In this document: in pieces, positions 50,745-61,403 of the stretch
Layout: each line of letters opens with the position of its first letter
Position numbering within the stretch: the first letter of the stretch is position 1
From: Filosporella fistucella
Lineage: Eukaryota; Ascomycota; Leotiomycetes; Helotiales
DNA: 64,000 nucleotides
Assembly: GCA_030077755.1 (NCBI GenBank)
Contig: JAQJZZ010000011.1
Location: 496,001 to 560,000, forward strand
Reading direction: 5' to 3'
The notes under the pieces: model-generated
Told to the model about the DNA's origin: nothing
Database searches by the model: none
Seen by the model: only the letters and a program-made list of their open reading frames with translations
Position numbers and translations under genes: made by a program

Positions 50745-52613
50745 ATGCCTGACAATGAACTGGTCAGAATCGAGACGAACATTCTGCCCAAGTCGAAACT
50801 CATAGTCGTTTTCTGTGGCTTAGCTTTTGCTCTTCTTATATCATTCATTGACCAGAATTCAATTGGTATTGCTTTACCTACTATTGGAGCGGATCTGAAT
50901 GCAGCAAATACTATTTCGTGGGCTGGAACTTCCAGTTTGATTGCGAACACTGGTAGGTATTTTTCAGTATTCTTGGACACATACGGTTTCTAGTTTGAGA
51001 ACAACATCGCGCCCTGTTACTGCTTTCGGATTTCTTGAAGATTCTCTGATACATTCGAAAGGGTAATTATGGAACTTTGAATAGCTAATATACATCCTCT
51101 CTTAGTCTTCCAAGTTCTGTACGGACGCTTGTCCGATATAGTTGGGCGAAAAGTCGTCTTCCTCTCCTCAGTTGGTCTTTTAGCTTTAGGAGATCTACTG
51201 TGTTCTTTCGCCAAGACAGGCCCTCAACTCTATGCCTTTCGAGGCATTTCAGGAGTTGGAAATGGAGGTATCACGGCATTGGCGATGATGATCGTGTCAG
51301 ATATTGTAACACTGGAAAATCGTGGGAAGTGAGTTCCCCGATCGTTCTATCATTTCAAACACAAAGCTCATGTCGTCTCTAGATATCAAGGTATTCTGGG
51401 GTCTTGTGTTGGCCTTGGAAATACAATTGGGCCGTTTCTGGCAGCTGCCTTTATTCAGACCTCAACATGGAGAGGGCTCTTCTGGTGTATATGCCCATTA
51501 GCAGTTCTCTCTGGGGCATTGGTCGCTTTCGTCCTTCCACCAAGCAAGGTACACGGTGACCTCAAAGCAAAAGTCAAAGTTATTGATTACTACGGAGTTC
51601 TGTTCAGCTCCTCGGCGATTCTGCTCCTACTCATCCCGATTTCAGGTGGAGGCACATATTTTGACTGGAGCAGTCCAATGGTGATCTCCATGATCACTGT
51701 CGGCAGCATCTGCATGATCTTCTTCGTCCTTGTCGAATGGAAATTTGCTATCATGCCCATGATGCCTTTACACCTCTTCCATAACCCCGCCATCTTCGCC
51801 ATTCTTCTCCAGAATTTCCTTTACGGTATCGTCTACTACTCACATCTCTACTATCTCCCCATCTACTACCAAAACGTCAGACAATACTCACCTCTCCTCT
51901 CAGCAGCTCTTACAATCCCGTTCGTCGCAGGGCAATCCATATTCTCTATCACATCAGGCCAATATATATCTCGCACCAAACGCTACGGCGAGATCATCTG
52001 GAGTGGCTACGCTCTCTGGACATTGGGTACAGGACTAGTACTTCTCTTCAATCGGACGACTCCTAGATGGCAAATCATCATATTCCTCATCATTGAAGGA
52101 GCAGGCGTAGGACACGTGTTCCAGCCTACACTTGTAGCTGCTCAAGCACATTCTAAGAAAAGCGATAGAGCGGTTGTGATTAGCGTCCGTAATTTCTTGC
52201 GTGCACTGGGCGGTTCTCTTGGTCTGGCGCTGTCATCTGCTATTTTCTCTAATGTGCTACGCAATTCTCTCAATAGTCTCGAAACGCCCCTTCCAACTGG
52301 AGTAAAAGAAGGGATTCTGAAAGCTATTTTGAGTATCCCTGATTTGAAGGCTTTAGGAATGGCGGAGAGAGAAGAAGTGTTGGATGCTTATATGAGTGCG
52401 TCGAGAGCCGTCTTTATTGTTTGGGTACCGATCATGGGAGTGTGTCTGGGATTGTGTGTGTTGATTAAGGATAAGGGATTGCAGAGGCAGGAGGAAAAGG
52501 TTAGGGAAGTGGAGGGGAGTGGCAGTGAGTTGGAAGTTGGGGTTAGTGGTGATGAGGAGAGTGATGTGGAGATGCAGAGACATGTGCAGGGAGGGGAAGG
52601 AGAGAAGAAATAG
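50745..52613 (+). CDS. MFS transporter, 14-TM multidrug/toxin exporter type
   Basis: A proton-coupled exporter of the DHA2-like group. The spliced product is 553 aa with introns at 50953-51105 and 51329-51382. The first ATG in frame is 50745, giving MPDNELVRIETNILPKSK. Membrane segments begin with LIVVFCGLAFALLISFIDQ. The family motifs are DQNSIGIALPTIGADL, YGRLSDIVGRKVVFL (loop 2-3), RGISGVGNGGITALAM and LGNTIGPFLAAAF. Twelve to fourteen hydrophobic stretches follow, and the C-terminal 45 residues are acidic and cytosolic. The substrate cannot be read from the sequence. It is divergent from the MDR oxidoreductase. Confidence 0.9.
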
Positions 52614-52878
52614 TGCTGATTATACTGGTTGAGCATGAAGCGTCGTGAAATATTAGTTACAAAGATATGAATGTGCCACAATGTTGAATCACGGTTGCAG
52701 GGTAGGCAATGTTTAGGAGCAAGCTTTCATTGTTCCAGACTAATGATACATTATCCAATTACAAAAGAAATCCTGGTCGTATCCATCGTATCCCTTCCCA
52801 TCCATCGGTGGAACAGAGTATCTTCCATCGTATTACAGCCAAGTCGAGGAGGAAACGGGTATCATATCGTCGTCAGAT

Positions 52879-53366
52879 TTACTTGGTGGTGTCCTTAGCG
52901 GTGCCAGAGACGGAGTTGGCTATTACGAATTAGTTACTATACCATGAAAAACATGTGGATGATGCTTACCAGCGTTGGATAGGGTGTCAGAGACGGTGTT
53001 AGCAGCGTTACCTGCAGCCTCCTGGGCAGACTCGAGGTATGACTTGCCACCGGATTGGGCACTGTCGGCGTTGGAGCGGGTGCTGTCTCCAAGTTTTTGG
53101 GTAGCAGACTTCTCACTGTCTGGTAATACGTATTAGTATGTCGAAGCTGGGAAGGCAAGACAGTAAGAACATACTTGGTTGAACGGCACCTGCGACCTTG
53201 TCGGCAGCACCAGAGGCGCTCTCTGAGATCTTGTCGGTAGTTGACTTTTGAGATTGAGGAGTGACCTTCTCTGCGACTTGGTCGCCGAGTCCTTTGCGCC
53301 TGGGAGAGTTAGTATTGTTCCATGGCTTCATCATATCGTTCTTGGTGCTTACATAGAGTCAGACAT
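52879..53366 (-). CDS. Hsp9/Hsp12-type small stress protein
   Basis: A hydrophilic, membrane-stabilising heat-shock/stationary-phase protein of the HSP9_HSP12 family (yeast Hsp12, Candida Wh11). The ATG at 53366 gives MSDSM, split by an intron from RKGLGDQVAEKVTPQSQKS. Two further introns divide the rest (NSEKSATQKLGDSTRSNADS and SYLESAQEAAGNAANTVSDT), ending SGTAKDTTK at 52879. About 108 residues, with no Cys or Trp, and helix-prone. Three AGGGG (STRE-type) motifs lie upstream. Confidence 0.9.
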
Positions 53367-54935
53367 GTTGATAGATTGAAATTTGGGTTGTTTGAAAGAT
53401 TTGAAGTGTGTTGATGATTCTGAAGAAGAAAACTTTCAAAGCAGAGGGAGAGCTTCCTTAAGTAGTAGACAGCTACAGCCAGGAAACCATCGTAGCGTAC
53501 CCGGTTGCAGCTGCGGAAACACATTGAAGAAAGGCACGTCATTCTGTTTGATGTATTCTCCATCACTACCCACCACTACCCGCCACAATCATGGCGCCTT
53601 CGAAGGTGTGGCTGACGACGCCTAAGACAGGTAGCTGTCAAGCCCAGTGAGCTTCCTCAAATCATCAAGCTCGGAGCAGGGCAATGAGGGGAAAAGGGTC
53701 TCTCAGGCATCGATATGTCATTTAGTGCCAAAGCTAATTTTCAGGGTATTCTGACATTGCCATGTGAACAGATTGTACCGCAAACACCACCTATGTGAAA
53801 CTCCCTGCATACACTCAAAGAATGATTGGCAAACGGACTATTTGCTCCTTGATTCTTGAAACAATTGCTCGTGATTTTGATTTTGCCTCTTCCAAGTGAT
53901 GTCATCGTGATCCTGTACGCCGTGATGTCATTTGCAAACGGGAAATATGGAGAGCCAGAAGTGCCTGATCACAGCATCATTGAGGGGTACAAGCCAAGTG
54001 ACATTGCGAGCCAAGGAGCTATGGAATGGATCCACAGCTTTGAAGACAGATTTTAGTAGAGAAGGGAAAAGCAAGAGGGAAAAGCACGGAAAAGGGGAAA
54101 ATCCATATCACGTGATATCAAGCACAAAATAAATGGGAACCACTGGTTATGCATTTGCTGGGACAATTTCTTGCCGAACAGTAGTAGACCTACCTTTGCA
54201 GGTCTGTAACCTTTCACATTTGAAGGAAATTGAATTGTTCCTTCTCAGTAGCTATCGCCACTCTTTGAGGCAATTCGAAAACTTCATCCCTTAACGGTCA
54301 GAATAATTCAATCTCATGATCGACTAAGAGTAAATAGTAGTAACATTAATAAGTTCCATCCTAACAAGAATATAAACAACACCCAAAAATAAACGTTGTT
54401 CATAGACAATAAAGTCACACCGCCGAGAAACGTCGAAGCGACTGAAAATCGTAAAACTGTTTACAATTAGATTCCAACACTTGTGAGGAACGAAAAGTGC
54501 AATTTCGAATGTCTTGAGAATAGATGGTAAAGAAAAAAAAGTACACGAGTGTAAAAAGTGTATGCATATTGAGTAACATTTTGTCGTTGCTCTCATATCA
54601 CAGCTGCGTTTCCCTGAGTGGGGGTTCAGGACAATTAGAGTTCCGCGCTACAGTTTTAGACTGGTGGTTGCTACGGATGCCACTTCCCAATGTCAACAAA
54701 GCGAACAACCCCACCACTCAATCCTTGACACTGCATACAACACCAAGGCCACCTGGAATATCTCACTCCAGTTGCATCGAAGGTCTGCACTCCTCTATTC
54801 AGCCTGATATCTGCTTTGTTTCCCAAACTTCCAATTGCCACTTTTCTGCAAGAGGTGTTGCTCCACCTTCACCGACTTTCATCGGTGTGTTGGAATATCT
54901 TCTCAAGCCAGCGTGCAAAACACGCCTTTCCGATC
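53367..54935. other. Divergent promoter between Hsp9/12 and Dbf2-type kinase
   Basis: About 1.6 kb. AGGGG motifs lie at 53688-53692, 53983-53987 and 54093-54097. The stretch from about 54600 on is probably the kinase 5' leader. No gene recognised. Confidence 0.45.
53688..54097. promoter_or_regulatory. Three AGGGG stress-response-type elements
   Basis: AGGGG occurs at 53688, 53983 and 54093 upstream of the Hsp9/12 gene. Yeast HSP12 is controlled by Msn2/4 through this element, so a similar role here is plausible. Confidence 0.3.
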
Positions 54936-57124
54936 ATGTCGAGCTTCATTACCAACCTTTTCCCTTCCTCGCAAGGTGGAAAACATGATGGCATTCTCCC
55001 AGTGCCTCCTCCACCTCTCCATACTCGCTCCAGCCAAACCGAATCATTCAACGAGAGACCAAACACACCAACAAGAAATAACTTCATTACGCCAGTCTCA
55101 ACTCCTCAGGGGAGCCCGAGCAAGAACAGAAATCCACCAGGGGCAAACGATTTACCAGTTGCTTTCGACAATGCCATGAAGATTACCCCAACTACAAACT
55201 TGGGCAGCCCATCGAAAGGAACGAGGTCACAAGTCGGTACGCCATTGTCGCCTGGAAAGGGCAATGCTTTGGCAGTTGATGATTCATACTTCGGTAACTC
55301 TTCTGGAAATGTTGACGATAGCATCATACACAAGTCTGCAGTCTCTCCAGGAAGTCCACTTCGAAAGCAAGGGAAGGAAAACACGCCTCCAGCGTCCAGA
55401 CAAGGAGTTGAGTCGATTGCTCAAAACCAGGCCGCTCTTTCTCGACAAGAACTCTACCAACCGCGAGAACAATCGCAACCTACAAAAAAGTACAATACCC
55501 AGCGGGGCTTGACCGCAGAGGAATTGGAAATTCTCCACAAACCAAATGTCAAAAGACTCGCCAATGTTACTCAACTTTGTAAGCACATAGCCTATGGTTG
55601 TACCTTGCAACTGCTAACAAGTTACAGATTTTCTCGACTACTACTTCGACCTTCTTAGCTACGTTGGTGCCCGTCAAAACCGCCTCAATCATTTCAAAGC
55701 CGAGTTTCCTCCTCCTCCAGATACCCCTGAAGAGACATTCAATCCTATATGGCAGAAGTATGCTGGACGAGAGCGTGCCAATCTCCGAAAGCGTCGCGTT
55801 CGTCTTCGCCAGGGTGATTTCCAGATTCTCACACAAGTCGGACAAGGTGGTTACGGACAAGTTTTCCTGGCACAGAAGAAGGATACCAGAGAAGTCTGTG
55901 CTCTGAAGGTTATGAGCAAGAAGCTGTTGTTTAAGCTGGACGAGATCCGACATGTATTGACAGAGCGCGATATTCTCACCAATGCAAAGAGCGAGTGGCT
56001 TGTACGACTACTGTACTCATTCCAGGACGACAAGAGCATCTACTTGGCCATGGTATGTCATTACACTGTTGAAAGGGAGTTGGACTGACAGATTATAGGA
56101 ATATGTCCCTGGTGGAGATTTCAGGACCTTGTTGAATAACACCGGTGTCCTTGCAAACCGCCACGCCCGTTTCTACATCGCAGAGATGTTCTGTTCCGTC
56201 GACGCTCTTCACCAACTTGGATACATCCACAGAGATCTTAAACCTGAAAACTTCCTTATCGACTCTACTGGCCATGTCAAGCTCACCGATTTCGGTCTGG
56301 CTGCAGGGTTTCTTGCGCCTGGAAAAATCGAATCAATGCGAGTCAAGCTTGAGAAAGTTGGTGAAACCTACGTTCCATTTGGCAAGCCAATGGACCAAAG
56401 AACTGTTGCAGAACGTCGTGAGGGATATAGGTCGATGAGAGATAGGGATGTTAACTATGCCAAGTCCATTGTTGGCTCGCCTGATTATATGGCTCCCGAA
56501 GTTCTCAAAGGAGATGAATATGAGTATTCCGTCGACTATTGGAGTCTTGGATGCATGCACTTTGAGGCTCTGACAGGCTTTCCACCTTTCGCAGGTGCTA
56601 CCGTCGACGAGACTTGGAAGAATCTGAAACATTGGAGAGAAGTCTTGAAGCGACCAGTCTGGGAGGATCCTTCCTACTTCATTTCCAATCGTACCTGGGA
56701 TTTTATCACCAAGTAAGTTTTCTACTTCCCTTTTGCGGATAACCTTTCTGATTGCTCTAGGTGTATCGCATCAAAATCCAAACGCTTCTCCTCTATCAAA
56801 GATGTATACAACCATCATTACTTCGCCGAGGTCAATTTTGACGAACTCCGTACTCAGCGTGCTCCGTTCGTGCCTGAGCTCGATTCAGAAACCGATGCCG
56901 GATATTTTGATGATTTCAGTAACGAGGCTGATATGGCCAAGTATAAGGAGGTTCATGACAAACAGACTGCACTGGAAAATATGGCAGATAGAGAGGATCC
57001 TATGAGCAAAAGTTTGTTTGTCGGATTCACATTTAGACATCGAAAGCCAGTTACCGATGAGAACGGCAAGTCAAGCCCAAGAAAAGCCATTCCTACCGAC
57101 GGAACTTTCGGTACGATGCTATAA
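54936..57124 (+). CDS. Dbf2/SidB-type NDR kinase of the mitotic exit/septation network
   Basis: A Ser/Thr kinase of the NDR/LATS branch that works with Mob1 to trigger cytokinesis and septation. The ATG at 54936 gives MSSFITNLFPSSQGG. The first 200 residues are Ser/Pro-rich with several SP and TP sites. The Mob-binding helix region follows an intron (DFLDYYFDLLSYVGARQNRL). The kinase has VGQGGYGQVFLAQ (glycine loop), ALKVMSKK (Lys), YIHRDLKPENFLI (HRD), KLTDFGLAAGF (DFG), a long NDR insert, and activation loop YAKSIVGSPDYMAPEVL. The hydrophobic motif near the C-terminus reads KSLFVGFTFRHRK, diagnostic for Dbf2/Sid2. Three short introns are visible. Confidence 0.95.
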
Positions 57125-57706
57125 GTTGCTATGGATATCAAGACCTTTTCGCTTCTGCTTTTGCGTTAGGGTTTATTGATGGCGCGAGTAGAGGAGCATT
57201 TGGGGAGGTGTTGTCTGGATTGCAACGGTCGTGAGGCGTTGTACCCTAACGGAAATGAATAGCTTTGTTACTTATCCTTCCATCTACTGTTTCCTCGCTG
57301 TTTGGGTCTGAGACGAAGCAATGCTGCGCATGCAAAGCGTGTAATAATAGCAATGAATACAATGACGACCATAATCTCAAGCAGGTCTAGACCACGTGCT
57401 CAAGCCGAACGTCCGAAGTGCATTCAATGAGCAGGGTGCTTGAATAACAATAGGTCTAGCCAGCCCAGCCTGATATACATTCACAAGATTCAAGCCGCAA
57501 TCTAGGGAGGAGTAGGTAGTAGAAGCATCGGAAGATCCGGTACTTCAGGTGGGGAGTTATATGTCACGTGCGGGTGCCCAAAGATTGGGACCTAAACTGG
57601 CCCACGGCGCTAAATCTTCACCCATTGCAGCATCCACCTGGAAATATTCCCATTTCTTGGAATATATCTATGATAAGTTACCTGCCAGAAGATTTTCAAT
57701 CAATCC
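57125..57706. other. Intergenic, 2EXR gene 5' flank
   Basis: About 0.6 kb between two plus-strand genes. Nothing recognised. Confidence 0.4.
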
Positions 57707-58636
57707 ATGTTCTCGAATCATTCGACTCAACCGAGGATGCCTGTCGGGCAGGTTTACCAAACAGCCGCATTCAGCAGGTTTGCCTATGCCCAACCAACTC
57801 TTGAGAAGCAAAAAACAGCAACCTTTACTTTATTCTCATGTCTACCCGCAGAGTTACGAATACAAATTTGGGAAAAACTCTTGGTTCCACGTATTATTCA
57901 TTCAGCAAGGATATTCTCAGCCTGTCCTTCTGTTCAGTTTGAGCTTGACGCTCTTCGGGCTACATGTAAAGAATCTCGAACTATTCTGTTTAAGCAATAC
58001 GAGAAATGGGGACCTTACAGTATCCCATGGGATAGAGATACGCCCCTCTATCGCCAGCCAACTCTAACCGGGCCAGCTATGCCACCAGAATATCTCCACC
58101 TTAATCGCACCATCAGACCACCTCCCTCTTGGAAGCCGGCACAATTATATTCAGGCTGTCTGATCAACTTTGAAACTGATATCATTCTCATCACCGGAAC
58201 TAATCAGGCTTCTCGTTATGTTCAAGAGCTCCGTCCTAGCCGCCAAGCATGCCGTCAAAGCACGCTGAATAAAGTCCGTCACTTGGCTTTTTCCAGCATT
58301 CCATACAAACCACATCGAACAGACACGAGGGCTTTTGTTTTGTACAAGGATGAAGCCATTTTCTACTCCAAATGGGAACTTGAGGACTTTCAGAACCTTG
58401 AGACATTGACTCTAATTCTTGGTCACTCCTGCGAAAACCCAAACGTAAAGCTGGAGGAAATAGTTTCGGATCCAGCCATAATGGAGGATTTAGAAGAGCT
58501 CGACCTCTTCAGAAAGGCTGTTACAAGGCTTCTACAACGTATTTCCAAGAGAATATCAGAGGAGTGCAGAAAAACTGGAACTCCCATGTGTTGGAAAATT
58601 CCCAAGGTCAGCATTGTCAGAGTCGTCCCCAGTTGA
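57707..58636 (+). CDS. 2EXR domain-containing protein
   Basis: A single-exon gene of 309 codons. The 2EXR signature of fungal proteins is at residues 38-60: FTLFSCLPAELRIQIWEKLL, followed by RATCKESRTILFKQYEK. Such proteins are very numerous in Leotiomycetes and other filamentous fungi, and their role is unknown. The ATG at 57707 is first in frame. There is no signal peptide or membrane segment. The C-terminal half has no recognised motif. Confidence 0.85.
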   Translation: MFSNHSTQPRMPVGQVYQTAAFSRFAYAQPTLEKQKTATFTLFSCLPAELRIQIWEKLLVPRIIHSARIFSACPSVQFELDALRATCKESRTILFKQYEKWGPYSIPWDRDTPLYRQPTLTGPAMPPEYLHLNRTIRPPPSWKPAQLYSGCLINFETDIILITGTNQASRYVQELRPSRQACRQSTLNKVRHLAFSSIPYKPHRTDTRAFVLYKDEAIFYSKWELEDFQNLETLTLILGHSCENPNVKLEEIVSDPAIMEDLEELDLFRKAVTRLLQRISKRISEECRKTGTPMCWKIPKVSIVRVVPS

Positions 58637-59113
58637 TTCTACTCACCGGAGGGAGAATGGGTCTCAATCTCCAAAAGCGCATAGAGAGGTTTTGGATCAC
58701 ATTTCTCCTCTCTGTCTACCTCTCTCATTCAAATCAATACTTTTAAAGACTGCTCTGAATTTCATCGCTCACCACTGCTCCTTCCGTTCTTGCTGCATTC
58801 AATGCGATTCAGAACGGCACCGTCTCCGGCGGAGTTCGCATCAGGATGGGATTTTCGACGTCGTCACTGCTCTGAGCGCTTTCCTCATCCGTGTCTGAAT
58901 TCCAGAGGAAACAATGGGATATGGAAATGCATATCATGTCATGCAATTGTATATACAAGATTAGCGGCAGGCAGACTGCTATCATATAGAAAGACATTGT
59001 GTGTAGAAGGATTTATTTATCGGATATAAAATGTTCTTTCACTGAATAAGATCAGCTGCATAGGAGGGGCGTCATTTTAGGTGATTTGGGTTGCTCTTTA
59101 ATAAAGGCTCTAC
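58637..59113. other. Intergenic before the transposon
   Basis: Nothing recognised. The left transposon end begins just after it. Confidence 0.4.
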
Positions 59114-59115
59114 TA

Positions 59116-59204
59116 ATCGTTCGGCTAGCACCCTTACACCCACTACTAATCCCAGTATTGGGTGAGGGTAAGCAATGCGCGAAACGCCAGCAATACGCGA
59201 AATT
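59116..59204 (+). repeat. Left terminal inverted repeat
   Basis: Starts ATCGTTCGGCTAGCACCCTT. Matches the right arm over 89 bp with four differences. Confidence 0.9.
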
Positions 59205-59399
59205 TATATGGGAAAACTAATTAAAATACGTAAAACTACATTAACACCGGCTGGCAAAGGCTAAATTTGCCAGAATATAAGAGGTTATTATATAAGGAAG
59301 GATATACTCGAGCCAAATTGCTCTAAGCTCTACGGTATAGCGCCTATAATCGCTTTTCTCTTATATTAACTACCCTCTTCTCATTTTCCTCATTAGCTT

Positions 59400-60939
59400 A
59401 TATTTAACGACGCGCTTAAAACCCGTAGATTTCGCCATATTTTTATATAACTATGCCCTTAGCTCTCTGCCTTTTACTTCGAGCCTCTTTAAAAGAATTA
59501 TCGGCGGCTAAAAGCTCGGTAGAGAGCCCTCCTTATACGAGTAATTTATTTGTGCCCTTCTTAGTCTTCTCCATCACTCGAATTGCAATTAATATAAAAG
59601 GGAGCCTACTCTTAATGCGAGATTCGATATATTTGGAGCCTCTTTAACGTTATATAAGAGTCTTTGGCGTTATAAACTCGTCCCATGGTCGTGGAAGTGG
59701 AGTTGTAAAAGCAGGCTCGGAATTAGAGGATTTAGGTGAAAGCGAGAGTAAAGTCATAATATTATCGTCTTATAGCCCTCCAAAATCCCTCATTTTATCA
59801 AGTATAATAGATAGATTATATAATATGAGGCCAGTTTTTCGAAAGGTAAAGCGGCACATCTTTTCCATAAACGTCTTATTCAAGAATCGCTAAAAGAAGG
59901 AGAAGAAGTCGGTCTTTAAAATCGTCTTTACGCCATGGAAGACTTCGTCTCAAATACAATTCTTAAAGTTATGCTTATAGGCTTAAAAAACACCTATGTC
60001 GAGAGGCTATATAAGGTGAGTTAAATGGGCAGGTAATTGGAATGATCGAATGCGATTAAGCCAATAAAAATCGATAAAATCCTGCGTTATATGCGAGCCA
60101 TAGCCGTTAAAAATTAGCATTTAATACGTCCCTCTTACTCGATTCTTGGTATATTTATCAAAGTGCTCGAGCCACTTTAAAGTGAGTTTATCGTTTATAA
60201 AGCCAGAATTAGAGCGTGCAAATAGGGTATTGCCATTGATATTATTATTAAAGTATTTTCGCAAATGGAACGCGCCTTTAAAAATCACCATTAGAGGGAC
60301 GTGGTGGCTAGTAGCTAAAATACACTCGACAATGGTAACTAGCTCTCTATTCTTAGGATCATCGACAAAAACTGACTTTATATTCGAAGGAATAATTATT
60401 ATGCCGCCTATAGTTACGCCAATTTAATAGCCCGTCTCATCGAAATTATAAATATTATCGTCTAGAATCGAGTACTTATCTTTACACCTTTGAAAGTCTA
60501 TAAAATAAGCTTTAATATTAGATCTCTTATATATTCCTCGTTAAAAAGCAGATAATAGCTTTTCCTTAAGGGTTTTAAGCCATTATATATTACGCGTAAG
60601 CCAGGCCTTTACCCATCTTCTTAAAATATTAGCATCCTAACCTTAAAGCCGTAGAATCGAGTTTATAGCAGCTATGGCAGCGTCTATTCCTATAGAGCGG
60701 CCGAGATTATAGCACATTAGCAGGTAATCCTTTAAAATCGTATCTTCGACTATATTTAGCTTCCTATTATGCCCTCCTCGAGAGTTGGAGGCTAGAGTAC
60801 CGCGAAGGCGTCGCCATAATCGATAATAGGAATAGCGCGTTTGCCGCGTGGCTACTAATAAAGAAAGCTATGGATTGGCAAGAATGAGGGCTATAGCTGC
60901 CTAGACCTTTTCCTCTTCGTGTTCCGCATTGGACGGCAT
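59400..60939 (-). pseudogene. Fot1-type DDE transposase, degenerate
   Basis: Reading the minus strand from the ATG at 60939, one frame stays recognisable over about 330 codons and is interrupted by numerous TAA/TAG codons, as expected from RIP of CAA, CAG and TGG. The start is MPSNAEHEEEKV, then a stop. A helix-turn-helix-like segment follows (TRQTRYSYYRLWRRLRGTL). The first catalytic Asp is in NIYNFDETG (60430-60447). The second catalytic region reads IFNGYGSHIT (60085-60108), where the Asp of the family motif DGHGSH is Asn. HLTHLYSL (about 60004-60030) corresponds to the HLLQPLDV region. The 3' limit is uncertain. The gene is not functional. Confidence 0.85.
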
Positions 60940-60992
60940 TTCTAAGGGCTAAAATCACTAAGAAAGTAATGCTAGTGGATAATAATTTATAG

Positions 60993-61081
60993 AATTTCGC
61001 GTATTACTGGCGTTTCGCGCATTGCTTACCCTCACCTAATACTAGGATTAGTAGTGGGTATAAGGGTGCTAGCCGAACGAT
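60993..61081 (-). repeat. Right terminal inverted repeat
   Basis: Reverse complement of the left arm with four transitions, each changing CpA or TpG to TpA in this arm. Confidence 0.9.
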
Positions 61082-61083
61082 TA

Positions 61084-61403
61084 TCGTAATTTCTTTGGAG
61101 CTTTCACATGATAAATATAAAAAGTTATAAGACCATGTAGCTGCGAAGATTTAGATCTTTTCTTTGCATCTAGCAACTTATCACTATATGTACAAATCTC
61201 AATCTCCAAGCAATCACATATTCCTGTAAGTTGAAGCCTGCTGAGTCATCAATCTTACCAACTCCTGTGCCTCTACGGACCGGGATTTCGTGAAACTCCT
61301 ACTCCGGTGCTTCCTTCATACAAAGTCACGCAGTCGCACCGCGGGAATTAACTATGTCCTGTCCTCCGTTTCCCACGTTCCCAAGATCCTGTTCTGTCAT
61401 ACG
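61084..61403. other. Short region between transposon and Zn2Cys6 gene
   Basis: About 0.3 kb. It must contain the core promoter of the downstream gene. Nothing specific recognised. Confidence 0.4.

Larger units (their letters stand above)
59116..61081 (-). mobile_element. Fot1/pogo-like (Tc1-mariner) DNA transposon, RIP-inactivated
   Basis: A 1966-bp element bounded by 89-bp terminal inverted repeats and flanked by TA on both sides (59114-59115 and 61082-61083), the target duplication of Tc1/mariner elements. The interior is strongly AT-rich. A single minus-strand frame holds a recognisable DDE transposase of Fot1 type with many stop codons. Confidence 0.9.

Noticed and set aside
59453..60427. 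Plus-strand open frames inside the transposon
   Set aside because: The recognisable transposase is on the minus strand; these are shadows of it.
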